64,000 nt of DNA from Pseudooceanicola antarcticus (GCF_900215355.1 NZ_OBEA01000006.1:124001-188000); one strand, 5' to 3'. Counted from the stretch's first letter, positions 17,794 to 27,998 are shown. Numbers and translations: made by a program. Notes: generated by a model from the sequence alone, not told the origin.

Positions 17794-18687
17794 TCAAGAG
17801 AGCCCTTCCTGTCGGGTGATCTCGGCCCGGAGCCGCTCTGACAAGAGCGCGGCCAGCCGATTGAGGCGGTCGAGGCGCGCATCATCCTCGTGCCGGACGA
17901 GGTAGAAACTGCGTTTCAGGCGGATCGTCTCGGGCAGGACACGGCGCAGGCCGGGGTGATGCGGCAGCGAGAAATCGTGCAGGATGCCCAGCCCGGCCCC
18001 GCCCGCGACCCAGTGGAACTGCACCGAAACCGAGTTCGAGCCCAGTTGCACCCGGCTCACCCCCGTCTCTTCGAGGTAGTCGAGCTCCTTGTCGAAGATC
18101 ATGTCGGGGATATAGCCCACCATCCGGTGCCCCCCCAGGTCCTCCAGCGCGCGGATCGGCGGGTGCTGCGCCAGGTAGCCCTCGGTCGCCGCCAGGTGCA
18201 GGTGGTAGTCCGAGATCTTCTGCACCAGCAGCCGCCCCGCGGTCGGCGCGCTGACGGTCACCACCATGTCGGCCTCGCGCCGGCTGAGGTTGAACAGACG
18301 CGGCAGGGCGACGATCTGCAGCTCCAGCTCGGGGTTCTCGTCGAGGATCGAGGCGCAGACCTGCGGCAGCAGGAAGTTCGCCACCCCGTCCGGCGCGCCG
18401 ATGCGCACCTGTCCCGAGAGACCCGGACCGCCCTGCCCCGCCACCTCTGCCGCCCCCGCAAGGAAAGCCGCCTCGCCCTTCGCCGCATGGGCCATTAACC
18501 GCTGCCCGGCCTCGGTCAGCGCATAGCCCTGTGGCGACTTGGCAAAGAGCGCCGTCCCGGTCTCTTCCTCCAGCCGGGCGATGCGGCGGCCCACGGTGGC
18601 CGGGTCGATGCGCAGCGCACGGGCGGCGGCCGAGAGGCTCTCAAGCCGGCCGACAGAGAGGAAGACGCGCAGATCGTCCCAGTTCAT
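17794..18687 (-). CDS. LysR family transcriptional regulator
   Basis: 297 residues. An N-terminal winged helix-turn-helix (LRVFLSVGRLESLSAAARAL, residues 5-24, then TVGRRIARLEEETGTALF) is followed by a substrate-binding domain. It is divergent from mmsA with only 95 bases between the starts, the classic arrangement of a LysR activator and its target. It probably controls the valine-degradation genes in response to a pathway intermediate; this is inferred from location. A palindrome lies nine bases upstream of its start. Confidence 0.9.
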   Translation of the reverse strand: MNWDDLRVFLSVGRLESLSAAARALRIDPATVGRRIARLEEETGTALFAKSPQGYALTEAGQRLMAHAAKGEAAFLAGAAEVAGQGGPGLSGQVRIGAPDGVANFLLPQVCASILDENPELELQIVALPRLFNLSRREADMVVTVSAPTAGRLLVQKISDYHLHLAATEGYLAQHPPIRALEDLGGHRMVGYIPDMIFDKELDYLEETGVSRVQLGSNSVSVQFHWVAGGAGLGILHDFSLPHHPGLRRVLPETIRLKRSFYLVRHEDDARLDRLNRLAALLSERLRAEITRQEGLS

Positions 18688-18695
18688 AGCTGCAT

Positions 18696-18705
18696 TTTTG
18701 CAAAA
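18696..18705. promoter_or_regulatory. Candidate LysR binding palindrome between lysR-type gene and mmsA
   Basis: TTTTGCAAAA is a perfect 10-bp palindrome in the 95-base divergent region, nine bases from the regulator start and 77 from mmsA. It overlaps a second dyad, TGCA-N4-TGCA. Position suits an autoregulatory LysR site. Confidence 0.45.
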
Positions 18706-18782
18706 CCCATTTGAGCCTTTTCCCCTTTCACGCCCATTTCCGCAAGGCTAACCTGCCGCCAACCCCATAACAGGAGGATTCC

Positions 18783-20282
18783 ATGCAGGAACTGAGCCAT
18801 TTCATCGACGGCGCCCATGTGAAGGGCGGCTCCGGCCGCTTCACCGACGTGCTGAACCCCGCCACCGGCGAAGTGACCGCCAAGGTGCCGCTGGCCACCG
18901 TCGAAGAGGTCAATGACGCCGTGGCCCGTGCCGCCGAGGCGCAGAAGGGCTGGGGCGCCACCAACCCGCAGCGCCGTGCGCGCGTGATGATGAAGTTCGG
19001 TGCCCTGATCAACGAGCACATGGACGAGCTGGCCGAGCTGGTCTCGAAGGAACACGGCAAGACCCTGCCCGATGGCCGTGGCGACGTGCAGCGTGGCCTG
19101 GAAGTGGTCGAGGTCTGCATGGGCGCGCCGCATATGCTGAAGGGCGAGTTCACCAATGACGGCGGTCCGGGCATCGACCTCTACTCCATGCGACAGCCGC
19201 TTGGCGTCGTGGCCGGCATCACCCCCTTCAACTTCCCGGCGATGATCCCGCTGTGGAAGATGGCGCCCGCCCTTTCGGCCGGCAACGCGATGATCCTGAA
19301 GCCCTCCGAGCGCTGCCCCTCGACCGCGCTGCGCCTGGCGGAGCTGCTGAAGGAAGCCGGTCTGCCCGATGGCGTGCTGCAGGTCGTCAACGGTGACAAG
19401 GAAGCCGTGGACGCGATCCTCGACAACGAGACCGTGCAGGCCGTGGGCTTCGTCGGCTCGACCCCGATCGCCCAGTACATCTACGGCCGCGCCGCCAACA
19501 ACGGCAAGCGCGCCCAGTGCTTCGGTGGTGCCAAGAACCACATGATCATCATGCCCGACGCCGACATGGACAAGGCCGCCGACGCGCTGGTCGGTGCCGG
19601 GTTCGGCGCCGCCGGCGAACGCTGCATGGCGATCTCGGTTGCCGTGCCCGTGGGCAAGGAAACCGCCGATACGCTGATCGAGAAGCTGATGCCGCGCATC
19701 GAGAAGCTGAAGGTCGGGCCCTACACCTCGGAAGACGAAGTCGACTACGGCCCCGTCATCACCGCCGCCGCCAAGGAACGCATCGAGGGTCTGATCTCCT
19801 CGGGCGTGGACCAGGGCGCGACGCTGCTGAAGGACGGCCGCGGTTTCAGCCTTCAGGGCTATGAGGACGGCTTCTATGTCGGCCCGACGCTCTTCGACAA
19901 CGTGACGCCCGAGATGGACATCTACAAGGAAGAGATCTTCGGCCCGGTGCTGTCCCAGGTCCGCGCCGACACCTACGAGGACGCGCTCAAGCTGACCATG
20001 GACAACCCCTATGGCAACGGCACCGCGATCTTCACCGCAGATGGCGACACCGCGCGCGATTTCGCCAACCGGGTCAACGTGGGCATGGTCGGCATCAACT
20101 TCCCGATCCCCGTTCCGCTGAGCTACCACACCTTCGGCGGCTGGAAGAAATCGGCCTTCGGTGACCTGAACCAGTACGGCCCCGACGCCTTCCGGTTCTA
20201 CACCAAGACCAAGACCGTCACCGCGCGCTGGTTCTCCGGAATCAAGGAAGGTGGCGAGTTCAACTTTAAGGCGATGGACTGA
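18783..20282 (+). CDS. mmsA: Methylmalonate-semialdehyde dehydrogenase (CoA-acylating)
   Basis: 499 residues of the aldehyde dehydrogenase superfamily. It turns methylmalonate semialdehyde into propionyl-CoA with NAD and CoA at the end of valine (and malonate semialdehyde in myo-inositol) breakdown. Visible: the NAD-site strand GITPFNFPAMIPLWKMAPAL, GFVGSTPIAQYIYGRA, the nucleophile Cys in GAAGERCMAISVAVP, and the C-terminal FTGSWKKSA-like stretch FGGWKKSAFGDL. The ATG follows ACAGGAGGATTCC. Neighbouring genes for the preceding valine steps support the assignment. Confidence 0.95.
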   Translation: MQELSHFIDGAHVKGGSGRFTDVLNPATGEVTAKVPLATVEEVNDAVARAAEAQKGWGATNPQRRARVMMKFGALINEHMDELAELVSKEHGKTLPDGRGDVQRGLEVVEVCMGAPHMLKGEFTNDGGPGIDLYSMRQPLGVVAGITPFNFPAMIPLWKMAPALSAGNAMILKPSERCPSTALRLAELLKEAGLPDGVLQVVNGDKEAVDAILDNETVQAVGFVGSTPIAQYIYGRAANNGKRAQCFGGAKNHMIIMPDADMDKAADALVGAGFGAAGERCMAISVAVPVGKETADTLIEKLMPRIEKLKVGPYTSEDEVDYGPVITAAAKERIEGLISSGVDQGATLLKDGRGFSLQGYEDGFYVGPTLFDNVTPEMDIYKEEIFGPVLSQVRADTYEDALKLTMDNPYGNGTAIFTADGDTARDFANRVNVGMVGINFPIPVPLSYHTFGGWKKSAFGDLNQYGPDAFRFYTKTKTVTARWFSGIKEGGEFNFKAMD

Positions 20283-20292
20283 TCCATCCGGC

Positions 20293-20317
20293 GGAGGCGA
20301 TCCCCCTGATCGCCTCC
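20293..20317 (+). terminator. Hairpin after mmsA
   Basis: GGAGGCGAT and ATCGCCTCC form a perfect 9-bp stem with a seven-base loop, ten bases after the mmsA stop. No T-run follows, so it may be a terminator or an mRNA-stabilising structure. Confidence 0.6.
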
Positions 20318-20494
20318 CCCTAAACAGGGGGTCCGCACAACCTATGAGGAGGTAAAGGTCAAAAACCGATGCATTCGTGCAATTTCGCGGGCCGGAAGGC
20401 GGGACTGACGCCAAAGCGCGTAGACTGGTATACACCGGGTGCTAAGACTGGGGCATAGCCAATTGAATTCCAGCTCCCCGGATTTTACCAGCCG

Positions 20495-20914
20495 ATGTCT
20501 TGTCATTACACAATCCTGCCCCACCTCGGGTTGGTCCACGTGCGATTTTCAGGAATTGTACGACCCCAGGACAGCCTGGAGGCACTGAAGAACTATTCGA
20601 CCGATCGCCGTGCCGCTTCTGAACTGAACCAGTTGCTGGACATGCGCGATGTGACCGGAATGGACATGAACGTCGTGGACATGCTGAAGGTCCACGCCCA
20701 GAAGGCCGAGATCTTCTGCGCCGCCGAAACCGACCGGCTCTTCGTCCATCTCGCCCCCACCACGGTCGCACAGAAGATCGCCGGCTTCGCCGTCAGAAGC
20801 TGGGAACATGTGCCGGGCATCACCCACAGGATTGTCCGGACAGAGGAACAGGCGCTCCAGATCCTGGGGCTGCGTGAGACATCCATTTCGGCCCTGGTAC
20901 AACAGCAGGTTTGA
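20495..20914 (+). CDS. Small protein of unknown function, SpoIIAA/STAS-like
   Basis: 139 residues, no signal peptide or membrane segment. The opening SCHYTILPHLGLVHVRFSGI, a helix with LEALKNYSTDRR and the LLDMRDVTGMDMNVVDM strand-loop resemble STAS/SpoIIAA-like folds (beta strand, then an Asp-containing loop), but the match is by eye and weak. It sits between mmsA and the acyl-CoA dehydrogenase gene on the same strand, with 211 and 48 bases of spacing. The surrounding 20318-20494 sequence contains no convincing gene. No function can be assigned. Confidence 0.65.
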   Translation: MSCHYTILPHLGLVHVRFSGIVRPQDSLEALKNYSTDRRAASELNQLLDMRDVTGMDMNVVDMLKVHAQKAEIFCAAETDRLFVHLAPTTVAQKIAGFAVRSWEHVPGITHRIVRTEEQALQILGLRETSISALVQQQV

Positions 20915-20962
20915 GGAGACCTGCCCGTACCGGCCAAGGGCCAGTAAGGGGAGGAGGAAGCG

Positions 20963-22102
20963 ATGGATTTCGCTCTTGGTGCCGAAGCAGGCGCCGTTTT
21001 CGACATGGCGCGCGCGTTCGGACAGGATCGCATCGCGCCACATGCCCAGGCCTGGGAAGAGGCAGGGGAGATCCCGAAAGAACTATGGCCCGAGCTGGCA
21101 GAGCTTGGCTTCGGCGGCCTTTATGTCTCGGAAGAGGCGGGCGGCTCCGGCCTGTCGCGGCTTGAGGCAACCCTGGTCTTCGAGGCGCTGTCGATGGCCT
21201 GCCCCTCGGTGGCGGCCTTCCTGTCGATCCACAACATGTGCGCGCGCATGCTCGACGATTTTGCCGCGCCGGCGCTGAAGGACAGCCTGCTGCCCGGCGC
21301 GCTATCGATGCAGACGGTGCTCTCCTACTGCCTGACGGAGCCGGGCTCCGGCTCTGATGCCGCCGCCCTGAAGACCCGCGCCGAACGCACCGGGACGGGC
21401 TGGAAGCTCACCGGGTCGAAGGCCTTCATCTCGGGCGGGGGCTACTCGGACGGTTACGTGGTCATGGCGCGCTCCGGCGGGCCGGGGCCCAAGGGCGTCT
21501 CGGCCTTCTACGTGCCCGCGGGCACGCCCGGCCTCAGCTTCGGCGGCCTGGAGCGCAAGATGGGCTGGAAGAGCCAGCCGACCCGTGCCGTGCAGTTCGA
21601 CGGCTGCGAGATCCCGGCGGAAAACCTGATCGGCGAAGAGGGCCAGGGCTTCACCTATGCGATGAAGGGGCTCGACGGCGGGCGGCTGAACATCTCGGCC
21701 TGCTCTCTCGGCGCGGCACAGGCGGCGCTGGATGCGACGCTGCAGTACATGCGCGACCGCCGCGCCTTCGGCCAGAGCCTGACCGACTTCCAGGCCCTGC
21801 AGTTCCGCCTGGCCGATCTGGAGATCGAGCTGCAGGCGGCCCGCGTCTTCCTGCGCCAGGCCGCCTGGAAGCTTGACCAGCGCGCCCCCGATGCCACCAA
21901 GCATTGCGCCATGGCGAAGAAATTCGTCACCGAGGCGGGCTCTCGCATCGTCAATCAATGCCTGCAATTGCACGGCGGCTACGGCTATCTTGCCGATTAT
22001 GGAATCGAGAAGCTGGTGCGGGATCTGAGGGTTCACGAGATCCTCGAAGGAACCAACGAGATCATGCGCCTCATCGTGGCAAGGAGCCTCGTGTCGAAAT
22101 GA
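20963..22102 (+). CDS. Acyl-CoA dehydrogenase, probably isobutyryl-CoA dehydrogenase
   Basis: 379 residues, full length for a FAD-dependent acyl-CoA dehydrogenase. The middle domain motif is YCLTEPGSGSDAAALKTRAE. The active-site Glu lies in HEILEGTNEIMRLIVAR at the C-terminus, the position used by short/branched-chain enzymes. DGGRLNISACSLGAAQAALD is also typical. It should make methacrylyl-CoA from isobutyryl-CoA in valine breakdown; substrate is inferred from the next genes. GGGGAGGAGGAAGCG precedes the ATG, and its stop overlaps the next start by ATGA. Confidence 0.9.
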   Translation: MDFALGAEAGAVFDMARAFGQDRIAPHAQAWEEAGEIPKELWPELAELGFGGLYVSEEAGGSGLSRLEATLVFEALSMACPSVAAFLSIHNMCARMLDDFAAPALKDSLLPGALSMQTVLSYCLTEPGSGSDAAALKTRAERTGTGWKLTGSKAFISGGGYSDGYVVMARSGGPGPKGVSAFYVPAGTPGLSFGGLERKMGWKSQPTRAVQFDGCEIPAENLIGEEGQGFTYAMKGLDGGRLNISACSLGAAQAALDATLQYMRDRRAFGQSLTDFQALQFRLADLEIELQAARVFLRQAAWKLDQRAPDATKHCAMAKKFVTEAGSRIVNQCLQLHGGYGYLADYGIEKLVRDLRVHEILEGTNEIMRLIVARSLVSK

Positions 22103-23133
22103 GCCAAGTGAATATCCGGCGTGAAGGACGCGCCGGGCGGATGACCCTGACCCGGCCCGAGGCGCTCAATGCGCTGAGCCACGAGATGTCGCTGCAGATC
22201 GAAGCAGCGCTTCGGAGCTGGGCCGAGGACCCGGAGGTGGCACTGGTGGTGTTGGACGCCGAAGGCGACAAGGCCTTCTGCGCCGGCGGCGACATTCGCG
22301 AGATGTATGACACCGGCCGCGCCGGGGATTACGCCTATGGCCGGACCTTCTGGCGCGACGAGTACCGCATGAACGCGCTGATGGCCGAGTACCCCAAGCC
22401 GGTGGTCAGCTTCCTCAATGGCTTCGTCATGGGCGGCGGCGTGGGCGTCGGCTGCCATGCCAGCCACAGGGTGGTGGGTGAGAGCGCCCGTATCGCCATG
22501 CCGGAATGCGGCATCGGGCTGGTGCCGGACGTCGGCGGCTCGCTGCTGCTGGCGCGCGCCCCGGGGCGGCTTGGGGCCTACCTGGGCCTGACCGGCGCCC
22601 GCATGGGGCCGGGCGACGCGATCCACGCGGGCTTTGCCGATCACTACCTGCCCGAGGCCGGGTGGGAGGCCGCCAAGGCCGCGCTCTGCGAGACCGGCAC
22701 AACTGCGCCTCTGCTGAAAGCCGCGCGCCCTGCCCCGGTCTCCCGGCTGGCAGAGAACCAGGACTACATCGACGCGCTCTTTGCCTCGGGCACCCTGCCC
22801 GGCATCCGTGCCGCGCTGTCCGAGGAAAGCGGCGACGACATCGCCGACCGGGCGCTGAAGGCACTGGAGACGGGCTGTCCGCTTTCCATGGCCGCCACGC
22901 TGGAGCTGCTCGAGCGGCTGCATGGCGAAGAGGATATCCGCAAGGCGCTGTCCCTCGAGTTCCGCTTCACCGCCCGCGCCATGGAGCACGGGGATTTCAT
23001 CGAGGGCATCCGGGCCCAGATCATCGACCGGGACCGCAAGCCGCGCTGGCGCCACGGGCTGGACGTGACACCTGAAACGGTCTCCGCCATGCTGGCACCG
23101 CTGGAGCAGGACCTGACATTCGACGCGCCCTGA
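22099..23133 (+). CDS. Enoyl-CoA hydratase/isomerase family, probable 3-hydroxyisobutyryl-CoA hydrolase
   Basis: 344 residues, longer than ordinary enoyl-CoA hydratases (about 260) and matching 3-hydroxyisobutyryl-CoA hydrolases. The crotonase core has DKAFCAGGDIREMYDTGRAG (oxyanion hole), GFVMGGGVGVGCHASHRV, and AMPECGIGLVPDVGGSLLLA with the catalytic Glu. The long C-terminal extension after residue 250 is typical for the hydrolase. It releases 3-hydroxyisobutyrate for the next gene. The start overlaps the stop of the dehydrogenase gene (ATGA). Confidence 0.9.
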   Translation: MSQVNIRREGRAGRMTLTRPEALNALSHEMSLQIEAALRSWAEDPEVALVVLDAEGDKAFCAGGDIREMYDTGRAGDYAYGRTFWRDEYRMNALMAEYPKPVVSFLNGFVMGGGVGVGCHASHRVVGESARIAMPECGIGLVPDVGGSLLLARAPGRLGAYLGLTGARMGPGDAIHAGFADHYLPEAGWEAAKAALCETGTTAPLLKAARPAPVSRLAENQDYIDALFASGTLPGIRAALSEESGDDIADRALKALETGCPLSMAATLELLERLHGEEDIRKALSLEFRFTARAMEHGDFIEGIRAQIIDRDRKPRWRHGLDVTPETVSAMLAPLEQDLTFDAP

Positions 23134-23156
23134 GGCGCCACCTGGGAGGAGAGCAT

Positions 23157-24026
23157 ATGAAGATCGGTTTCATCGGATTGGGCAACATGGGTGCCCCCAT
23201 GGCCCGCAACCTGGCCAAGGCTGGGCATGAGGTCACGGGCTATGACATGGCCGAGGTCCAGGTGCCGGGCGTCGGCCTCGCCCATACCTCGGCGGCGGCA
23301 GCCGAGGGGGCGGACGTAGTGATCACCATGCTGCCCAACGGAGAGATCCTGCGCGCCGTCGCCGCCCAGATCCTGCCGGTGATGACCTCGGGCGCGGTGC
23401 ACCTGGATTGTTCGACCGTCGATGTCGACAGCGCCCGCGCGGTGGCGGAGCTGGCCCATTCCCACGGGGTGCAGGCGATGGATGCGCCGGTCTCGGGGGG
23501 CACCGGCGGCGCGGACGCAGGCACGCTGACCTTCATGGCCGGCGGCGCGGTCGAGGCTTTCGCCAAGGTCGCCCCGCTCTTCGAGATCATGGGCCAGAAG
23601 GCCGTGCATTGCGGCGGCTCCGGCAATGGCCAGGCGGCGAAGATCTGCAACAACATGATCCTCGGCGTCACCATGATCGCCACCTGCGAGGCCTTCGCCC
23701 TGGCCGACAAGCTGGGGCTGGACCGACAGGCGATGTTCGACGTGGTGTCGACCTCCTCTGGCTACAGCTGGTCGATGAACGCCTATTGCCCCGCCCCCGG
23801 CGTCGGGCCGCACTCCCCGGCCGACAACGGCTATCAGCCCGGCTTCGCTGCCGCGCTGATGCTGAAGGACCTGCGCCTGTCGCAGCTCGCCGCCGCCAGC
23901 GCCGGTGCCGAAACCCCGATGGGCGCCGCGGCGGAAGAGCTCTACACCGCTTTCGTCGAGGAGGAGGGCCAGGGCGCCAAGGATTTCTCGGCCATGCTGC
24001 CCCGCTTCGCCGAGCGCAACGGCTGA
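23157..24026 (+). CDS. mmsB: 3-hydroxyisobutyrate dehydrogenase
   Basis: 289 residues of the beta-hydroxyacid dehydrogenase family. The NAD-binding N-terminus reads KIGFIGLGNMGAPMARNLAK, the substrate motif DAPVSGGTGGADAGTLTFM, and the catalytic Lys lies in GNGQAAKICNNMILG. It oxidises 3-hydroxyisobutyrate to methylmalonate semialdehyde, the substrate of MmsA. It starts 23 bases after the hydrolase gene with GGGAGGAGAGCAT before the ATG. Last gene of the valine set. Confidence 0.93.
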   Translation: MKIGFIGLGNMGAPMARNLAKAGHEVTGYDMAEVQVPGVGLAHTSAAAAEGADVVITMLPNGEILRAVAAQILPVMTSGAVHLDCSTVDVDSARAVAELAHSHGVQAMDAPVSGGTGGADAGTLTFMAGGAVEAFAKVAPLFEIMGQKAVHCGGSGNGQAAKICNNMILGVTMIATCEAFALADKLGLDRQAMFDVVSTSSGYSWSMNAYCPAPGVGPHSPADNGYQPGFAAALMLKDLRLSQLAAASAGAETPMGAAAEELYTAFVEEEGQGAKDFSAMLPRFAERNG

Positions 24027-24109
24027 GCTTGCCTCGCCCCCCTGCCCCGGTTAGCTTTCACCGAGGGCTGGGGAAACGAGGCGGCCGGAAGCGTCGCAAG
24101 GGTACGGCA

Positions 24110-25087
24110 TTGCAGAGATTTTTCGACTTTGACAGCGGTCTGGCCGAAGCCTGCGCGGCCGAGTTCCTGACCTCGGACGCCGGGCGCGCTGCGCTTCCCA
24201 TGGGCAAGACGCGGCCAGCGAATTTCCTGCGTCTCGACGGCGCGAGCACGTCCGATCGCTGCGTGCTGCGCATGGATCTCGGCGAAGGCGGCGACTTCGT
24301 GGTGAAGCTGAACCGGATGCCCAGGGAGGCCGGAAGCACCGCCACCGAATACCGCGCCCTGCGGCAGGCTGCCCGCCGCTTTGACCTGCAACCTGACCTC
24401 GGTGTCGTCGAAGCGCTTTACCTATCCAGGGACGAAACCTTCATGGTGAGCCGGTTTCACAAGGCTCATACCCTCTGGGAGCGGATGCACCACGACGCCC
24501 CCCTCACGGAGCTCTTCCAGCACGCCGGTCGCTGGCTGTCCGTGCTGCACAGCCATGGCCCCGCGGAAGAGGGGCAATTCTGGCCCAAATGGATCTTTGA
24601 TCGCCTGGAACAGCTGCACGCCAGGGGACCGCAGGCAAGGCCCGCCCGCTACCGCCCGATGATCCGGACCCTGCGCCAGCAGGTCGATGGCTTGCGCGGG
24701 CGCGTCTTCCCGCGGCCCTTCTGTCACGGCGACTTCCATCCCAGGAACCTGCTGATCGACGGGGACCGCATGCTGGGTCTCGATATGGCCGACGCGGGGC
24801 AGAAGCTGGCGGTCTATGACCTCGTGGATTTCCTGAAGAGCGATTACCGCTTCGATGCGTCGGCGGAAGAGATCGACGCGGGCGGCGTCAGACGCCACCT
24901 GCGCGCCGCGCTGCTTCAGGGCTATGGTCAGCCGGTGGACGATGCGCTTGTGACGTTCCTGCTGCGCGCGCACATGCTGATCAGATGGCTGGAGATCGAC
25001 AAGGCGCGCTTCGCCGACCTCCCTTTCCAGCAGAACAAGTACCGCCAGCTCGAAAAGCGCCTCGACCTGGCCTTCGCCTTCACCTGA
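24110..25087 (+). CDS. Phosphotransferase family protein (APH/choline-kinase-like)
   Basis: About 325 residues with a protein-kinase-like fold. The Brenner motif CHGDFHPRNLLIDGD carries the catalytic Asp and metal-binding Asn, and LGLDMADAGQKLAVYDLVDF the DFG-like Asp. FVVKLNR near residue 65 may supply the ATP-binding Lys. No ATG lies near the expected N-terminus; the TTG at 24110 after CGCAAGGGTACGGCA is the best start, so the N-terminus is uncertain. Members phosphorylate small molecules, for example sugars, choline or antibiotics; the substrate is unknown. It stands alone after mmsB, convergent with uvrA. Confidence 0.75.
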   Translation: MQRFFDFDSGLAEACAAEFLTSDAGRAALPMGKTRPANFLRLDGASTSDRCVLRMDLGEGGDFVVKLNRMPREAGSTATEYRALRQAARRFDLQPDLGVVEALYLSRDETFMVSRFHKAHTLWERMHHDAPLTELFQHAGRWLSVLHSHGPAEEGQFWPKWIFDRLEQLHARGPQARPARYRPMIRTLRQQVDGLRGRVFPRPFCHGDFHPRNLLIDGDRMLGLDMADAGQKLAVYDLVDFLKSDYRFDASAEEIDAGGVRRHLRAALLQGYGQPVDDALVTFLLRAHMLIRWLEIDKARFADLPFQQNKYRQLEKRLDLAFAFT

Positions 25088-25139
25088 GCGGCGCAGCAGG
25101 ACAGGGCGCAAGCGCCCGGCCCCTCGCCGCTTCATCACC

Positions 25140-27998
25140 CTACTCGGCCGCGACCTTGGCTCCGTTCAGCATGTCCTTGAGGTAATGCCCGGTATGGCTG
25201 CGTTCGACCTCGGCCACCTCTTCGGGGGTGCCAAAGGCCACGACCTCGCCGCCGCCATCGCCGCCCTCGGGGCCGATGTCGATGATATGGTCGGCGGTCT
25301 TGATGACATCGAGGTTATGCTCGATCACCACCACCGTGTTGCCCTGCTCGACCAGTTCATGCAGCACTTCCAAGAGCTTGCGAACGTCCTCAAAGTGCAG
25401 GCCCGTGGTCGGCTCATCGAGGATGTAAAGCGTGCGGCCCGTGGACTGGCGCGCCAGCTCCTTCGACAGCTTCACCCGCTGCGCCTCGCCGCCCGAGAGC
25501 GTCGTGGCCTGCTGACCGACCTTGATGTAGCCCAGCCCGACCCGCACCAGCGCATCCATCTTGGAGCGGATCGAGGGCACGGCCTGGAAGAACTCCTGCG
25601 CATCCTCGACGGTCATGTCCAGAACGTCGGCGATGGACTTGCCCTTGAACTTGATCTCCAGCGTTTCGCGGTTGTAGCGCGCGCCCTTGCAGGTCTCGCA
25701 TTCGACGTAGACATCGGGCAGGAAGTGCATCTCGATCTTGATGACACCGTCGCCCTGGCAGGCCTCGCAGCGACCGCCCTTGATGTTGAAGCTGAACCGC
25801 CCCGGCTTGTAGCCGCGCGCCTTTGACTCGGGCAGCCCGGCGAACCAGTCGCGGATCGGAGTGAAGGCGCCGGTATAGGTGGCCGGGTTCGAGCGCGGGG
25901 TTCGCCCGATGGGCCGCTGGTCGATGTCGATCACCTTGTCCAGGTGCTCCAGCCCCTTGATCGTCTCGCAGGGCGCGGGCGTCTGGCGGGCACCGTTTAG
26001 CCGCATCGAGGCGGTCTTGAACAGGGTCTCGATGGTCAGCGTCGACTTGCCGCCGCCCGACACGCCCGTGACGCAGACGAACTTGCCCAGGGGAAACTCG
26101 GCGGTGACGTTCTTCAGGTTGTTGCCCGTGGCCTTGACCACCTTCAGCGCCTTGCCGTTGCCCTCGCGCCGGATGGCGGGCACGGCGATCTCGCGCTTGC
26201 CCGACAGGTACTGGCCGGTGACCGAGCCCGCATCGGCGGCGATCTCTGCCGGCGTCCCCTTAGAGACCACCTGCCCCCCATGCACACCGGCGCCCGGCCC
26301 GATGTCGAAGACGTAATCCGCCTCGCGGATCGCCTCTTCGTCATGTTCCACCACCAGCACGGAATTGCCCTGGTCGCGCAGCGACTTCAGCGTTTCCAGC
26401 AGCCGCCCGTTGTCGCGCTGGTGCAACCCGATGGAGGGCTCGTCCAGCACGTAGAGCACGCCCGTCAGGCCCGAGCCGATCTGGCTGGCCAGCCGGATAC
26501 GCTGGCTTTCCCCGCCCGACAGCGTGCCCGAGGCGCGCGACAGGGTCAGGTATTCCAGGCCCACGTTGTTCAGGAAACCAAGGCGCTCGCGGATTTCCTT
26601 GACGATGGGGCCGGCGATCTCGCCCTTCTGCTTCGAGAGGTGCTCGGGCGCCGCCTTGATCCAGTCCAGCGCCTCGCGGATCGCCATCTGGACCACCTGG
26701 CCGATGTGCATTCCGTCGATCTTCACCGCCAGCGCCTCTGGCTTCAGGCGGTAGCCGTTGCAGTGGCCGCAAGAGCGGTTGTTCTGGTAGCGCTCGAATT
26801 CCTCGCGCACCCAGTTGCTGTCGGTCTCGCGGTAGCGGCGTTCCATGTTGGGAATGACGCCCTCGAAGGCCCGGGTGATGTTGTAGACCCGGCCGCCCTC
26901 GTCGTAGCGGAAGGCGATTTCCTCGTCGCCGGAACCGCGCAGGAAGACGTTCTGCACCTTCTTCGGCAGGTCCTTCCAGCGGGCGTTCTTGTCGAAGCCG
27001 TAGTGCTTGGCGATGGCGTCGATGGTCTGCAGGAAATAGGGCGACTTGCCCTTGCGCCAGGGCGCGATGGCGCCGTCGGCCACCTTCAGCTGCGCATCGG
27101 GCACCACCAGGCGCTCGTCGAAGAACAGTTCCATCCCCAGGCCATCGCAATGAGGGCAGGCGCCATCGGGGGCGTTGAACGAGAAGAGGCGCGGCTCGAT
27201 CTCGGGGATCGAGAAGCCGGAGACCGGACAGGCGAATTTCTCGGAGAAGGTGAAACGCTCGGGCTCGCCCTCCTTCGGGGCGGTTTCCAGCACGGCGATG
27301 CCATCGGCCAGGTCCAGCGCGGTGCGGAAACTGTCGGCAAGCCGCGTCTCCATGCCCTCGCGGACCACGATCCGGTCGACCACAACGTCGATGTCGTGGC
27401 GATACTTCTTGTCCAGCGTCGGCGGGGTGTCGAGCTCGTGGAACTCGCCATCCACCTTGACCCGCTGGAAGCCCTGCTTGCGCAGCTCGAGGAATTCCTT
27501 GCGGTACTCGCCCTTGCGATCCCGGATGATCGGGGCCAGCAGGTAGCCGCGGGTCCCCTCCTCCATGGACATGACGCGATCCACCATGTCCTGCACCTGC
27601 TGCGCTTCGATGGGCAGGCCGGTGGCGGGGCTGTAGGGGGTGCCGGAGCGCGCGAAGAGCAGGCGCATGTAGTCGTAGATCTCGGTCACCGTGCCGACGG
27701 TCGAGCGCGGGTTCTTCGAGGTCGTCTTCTGCTCGATCGAGATCGCCGGCGACAGGCCCGAGATATGATCCACGTCGGGCTTTTCCATCATGTCGAGGAA
27801 CTGCCGCGCATAGGCCGAAAGGCTTTCGACGTAGCGCCGCTGGCCCTCTGCATAGATCGTGTCGAAAGCCAGGCTGGACTTGCCCGAGCCCGACAGCCCG
27901 GTGATCACCACCAGCTGGTCACGCGGGATATCGACGTCGATCCCCTTGAGGTTGTGCTCTCGCGCGCCGCGAACCTCGATGTACTTCTGATCGGCCAT
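25140..27998 (-). CDS. uvrA: UvrABC excinuclease subunit A
   Basis: 952 residues, full length. UvrA scans DNA for bulky damage and loads UvrB in nucleotide-excision repair. First Walker [21 protein letters not shown], second [19 protein letters not shown] signatures [18 protein letters not shown] and [16 protein letters not shown]; Walker B stretches [14 protein letters not shown] and [14 protein letters not shown]. Zinc-binding CxxC pairs occur as [20 protein letters not shown] and CETCKG. The start at 27998 gives the family N-terminus [20 protein letters not shown]; in-frame sequence further upstream overlaps the promoter and LexA box and is not coding. Confidence 0.97.
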   Translation of the reverse strand: MADQKYIEVRGAREHNLKGIDVDIPRDQLVVITGLSGSGKSSLAFDTIYAEGQRRYVESLSAYARQFLDMMEKPDVDHISGLSPAISIEQKTTSKNPRSTVGTVTEIYDYMRLLFARSGTPYSPATGLPIEAQQVQDMVDRVMSMEEGTRGYLLAPIIRDRKGEYRKEFLELRKQGFQRVKVDGEFHELDTPPTLDKKYRHDIDVVVDRIVVREGMETRLADSFRTALDLADGIAVLETAPKEGEPERFTFSEKFACPVSGFSIPEIEPRLFSFNAPDGACPHCDGLGMELFFDERLVVPDAQLKVADGAIAPWRKGKSPYFLQTIDAIAKHYGFDKNARWKDLPKKVQNVFLRGSGDEEIAFRYDEGGRVYNITRAFEGVIPNMERRYRETDSNWVREEFERYQNNRSCGHCNGYRLKPEALAVKIDGMHIGQVVQMAIREALDWIKAAPEHLSKQKGEIAGPIVKEIRERLGFLNNVGLEYLTLSRASGTLSGGESQRIRLASQIGSGLTGVLYVLDEPSIGLHQRDNGRLLETLKSLRDQGNSVLVVEHDEEAIREADYVFDIGPGAGVHGGQVVSKGTPAEIAADAGSVTGQYLSGKREIAVPAIRREGNGKALKVVKATGNNLKNVTAEFPLGKFVCVTGVSGGGKSTLTIETLFKTASMRLNGARQTPAPCETIKGLEHLDKVIDIDQRPIGRTPRSNPATYTGAFTPIRDWFAGLPESKARGYKPGRFSFNIKGGRCEACQGDGVIKIEMHFLPDVYVECETCKGARYNRETLEIKFKGKSIADVLDMTVEDAQEFFQAVPSIRSKMDALVRVGLGYIKVGQQATTLSGGEAQRVKLSKELARQSTGRTLYILDEPTTGLHFEDVRKLLEVLHELVEQGNTVVVIEHNLDVIKTADHIIDIGPEGGDGGGEVVAFGTPEEVAEVERSHTGHYLKDMLNGAKVAAE

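Noticed and set aside
18684-20435. 583-codon open frame antisense to mmsA
   Set aside because: mmsA is certain from its motifs; the antisense frame is low-complexity His/Gly/Val-rich.
20369-20458. 29-codon frame between mmsA and the SpoIIAA-like gene, with AGGAGGT upstream
   Set aside because: The AGGAGGT is about 16 bases from the ATG, too far, and the peptide shows no pattern.
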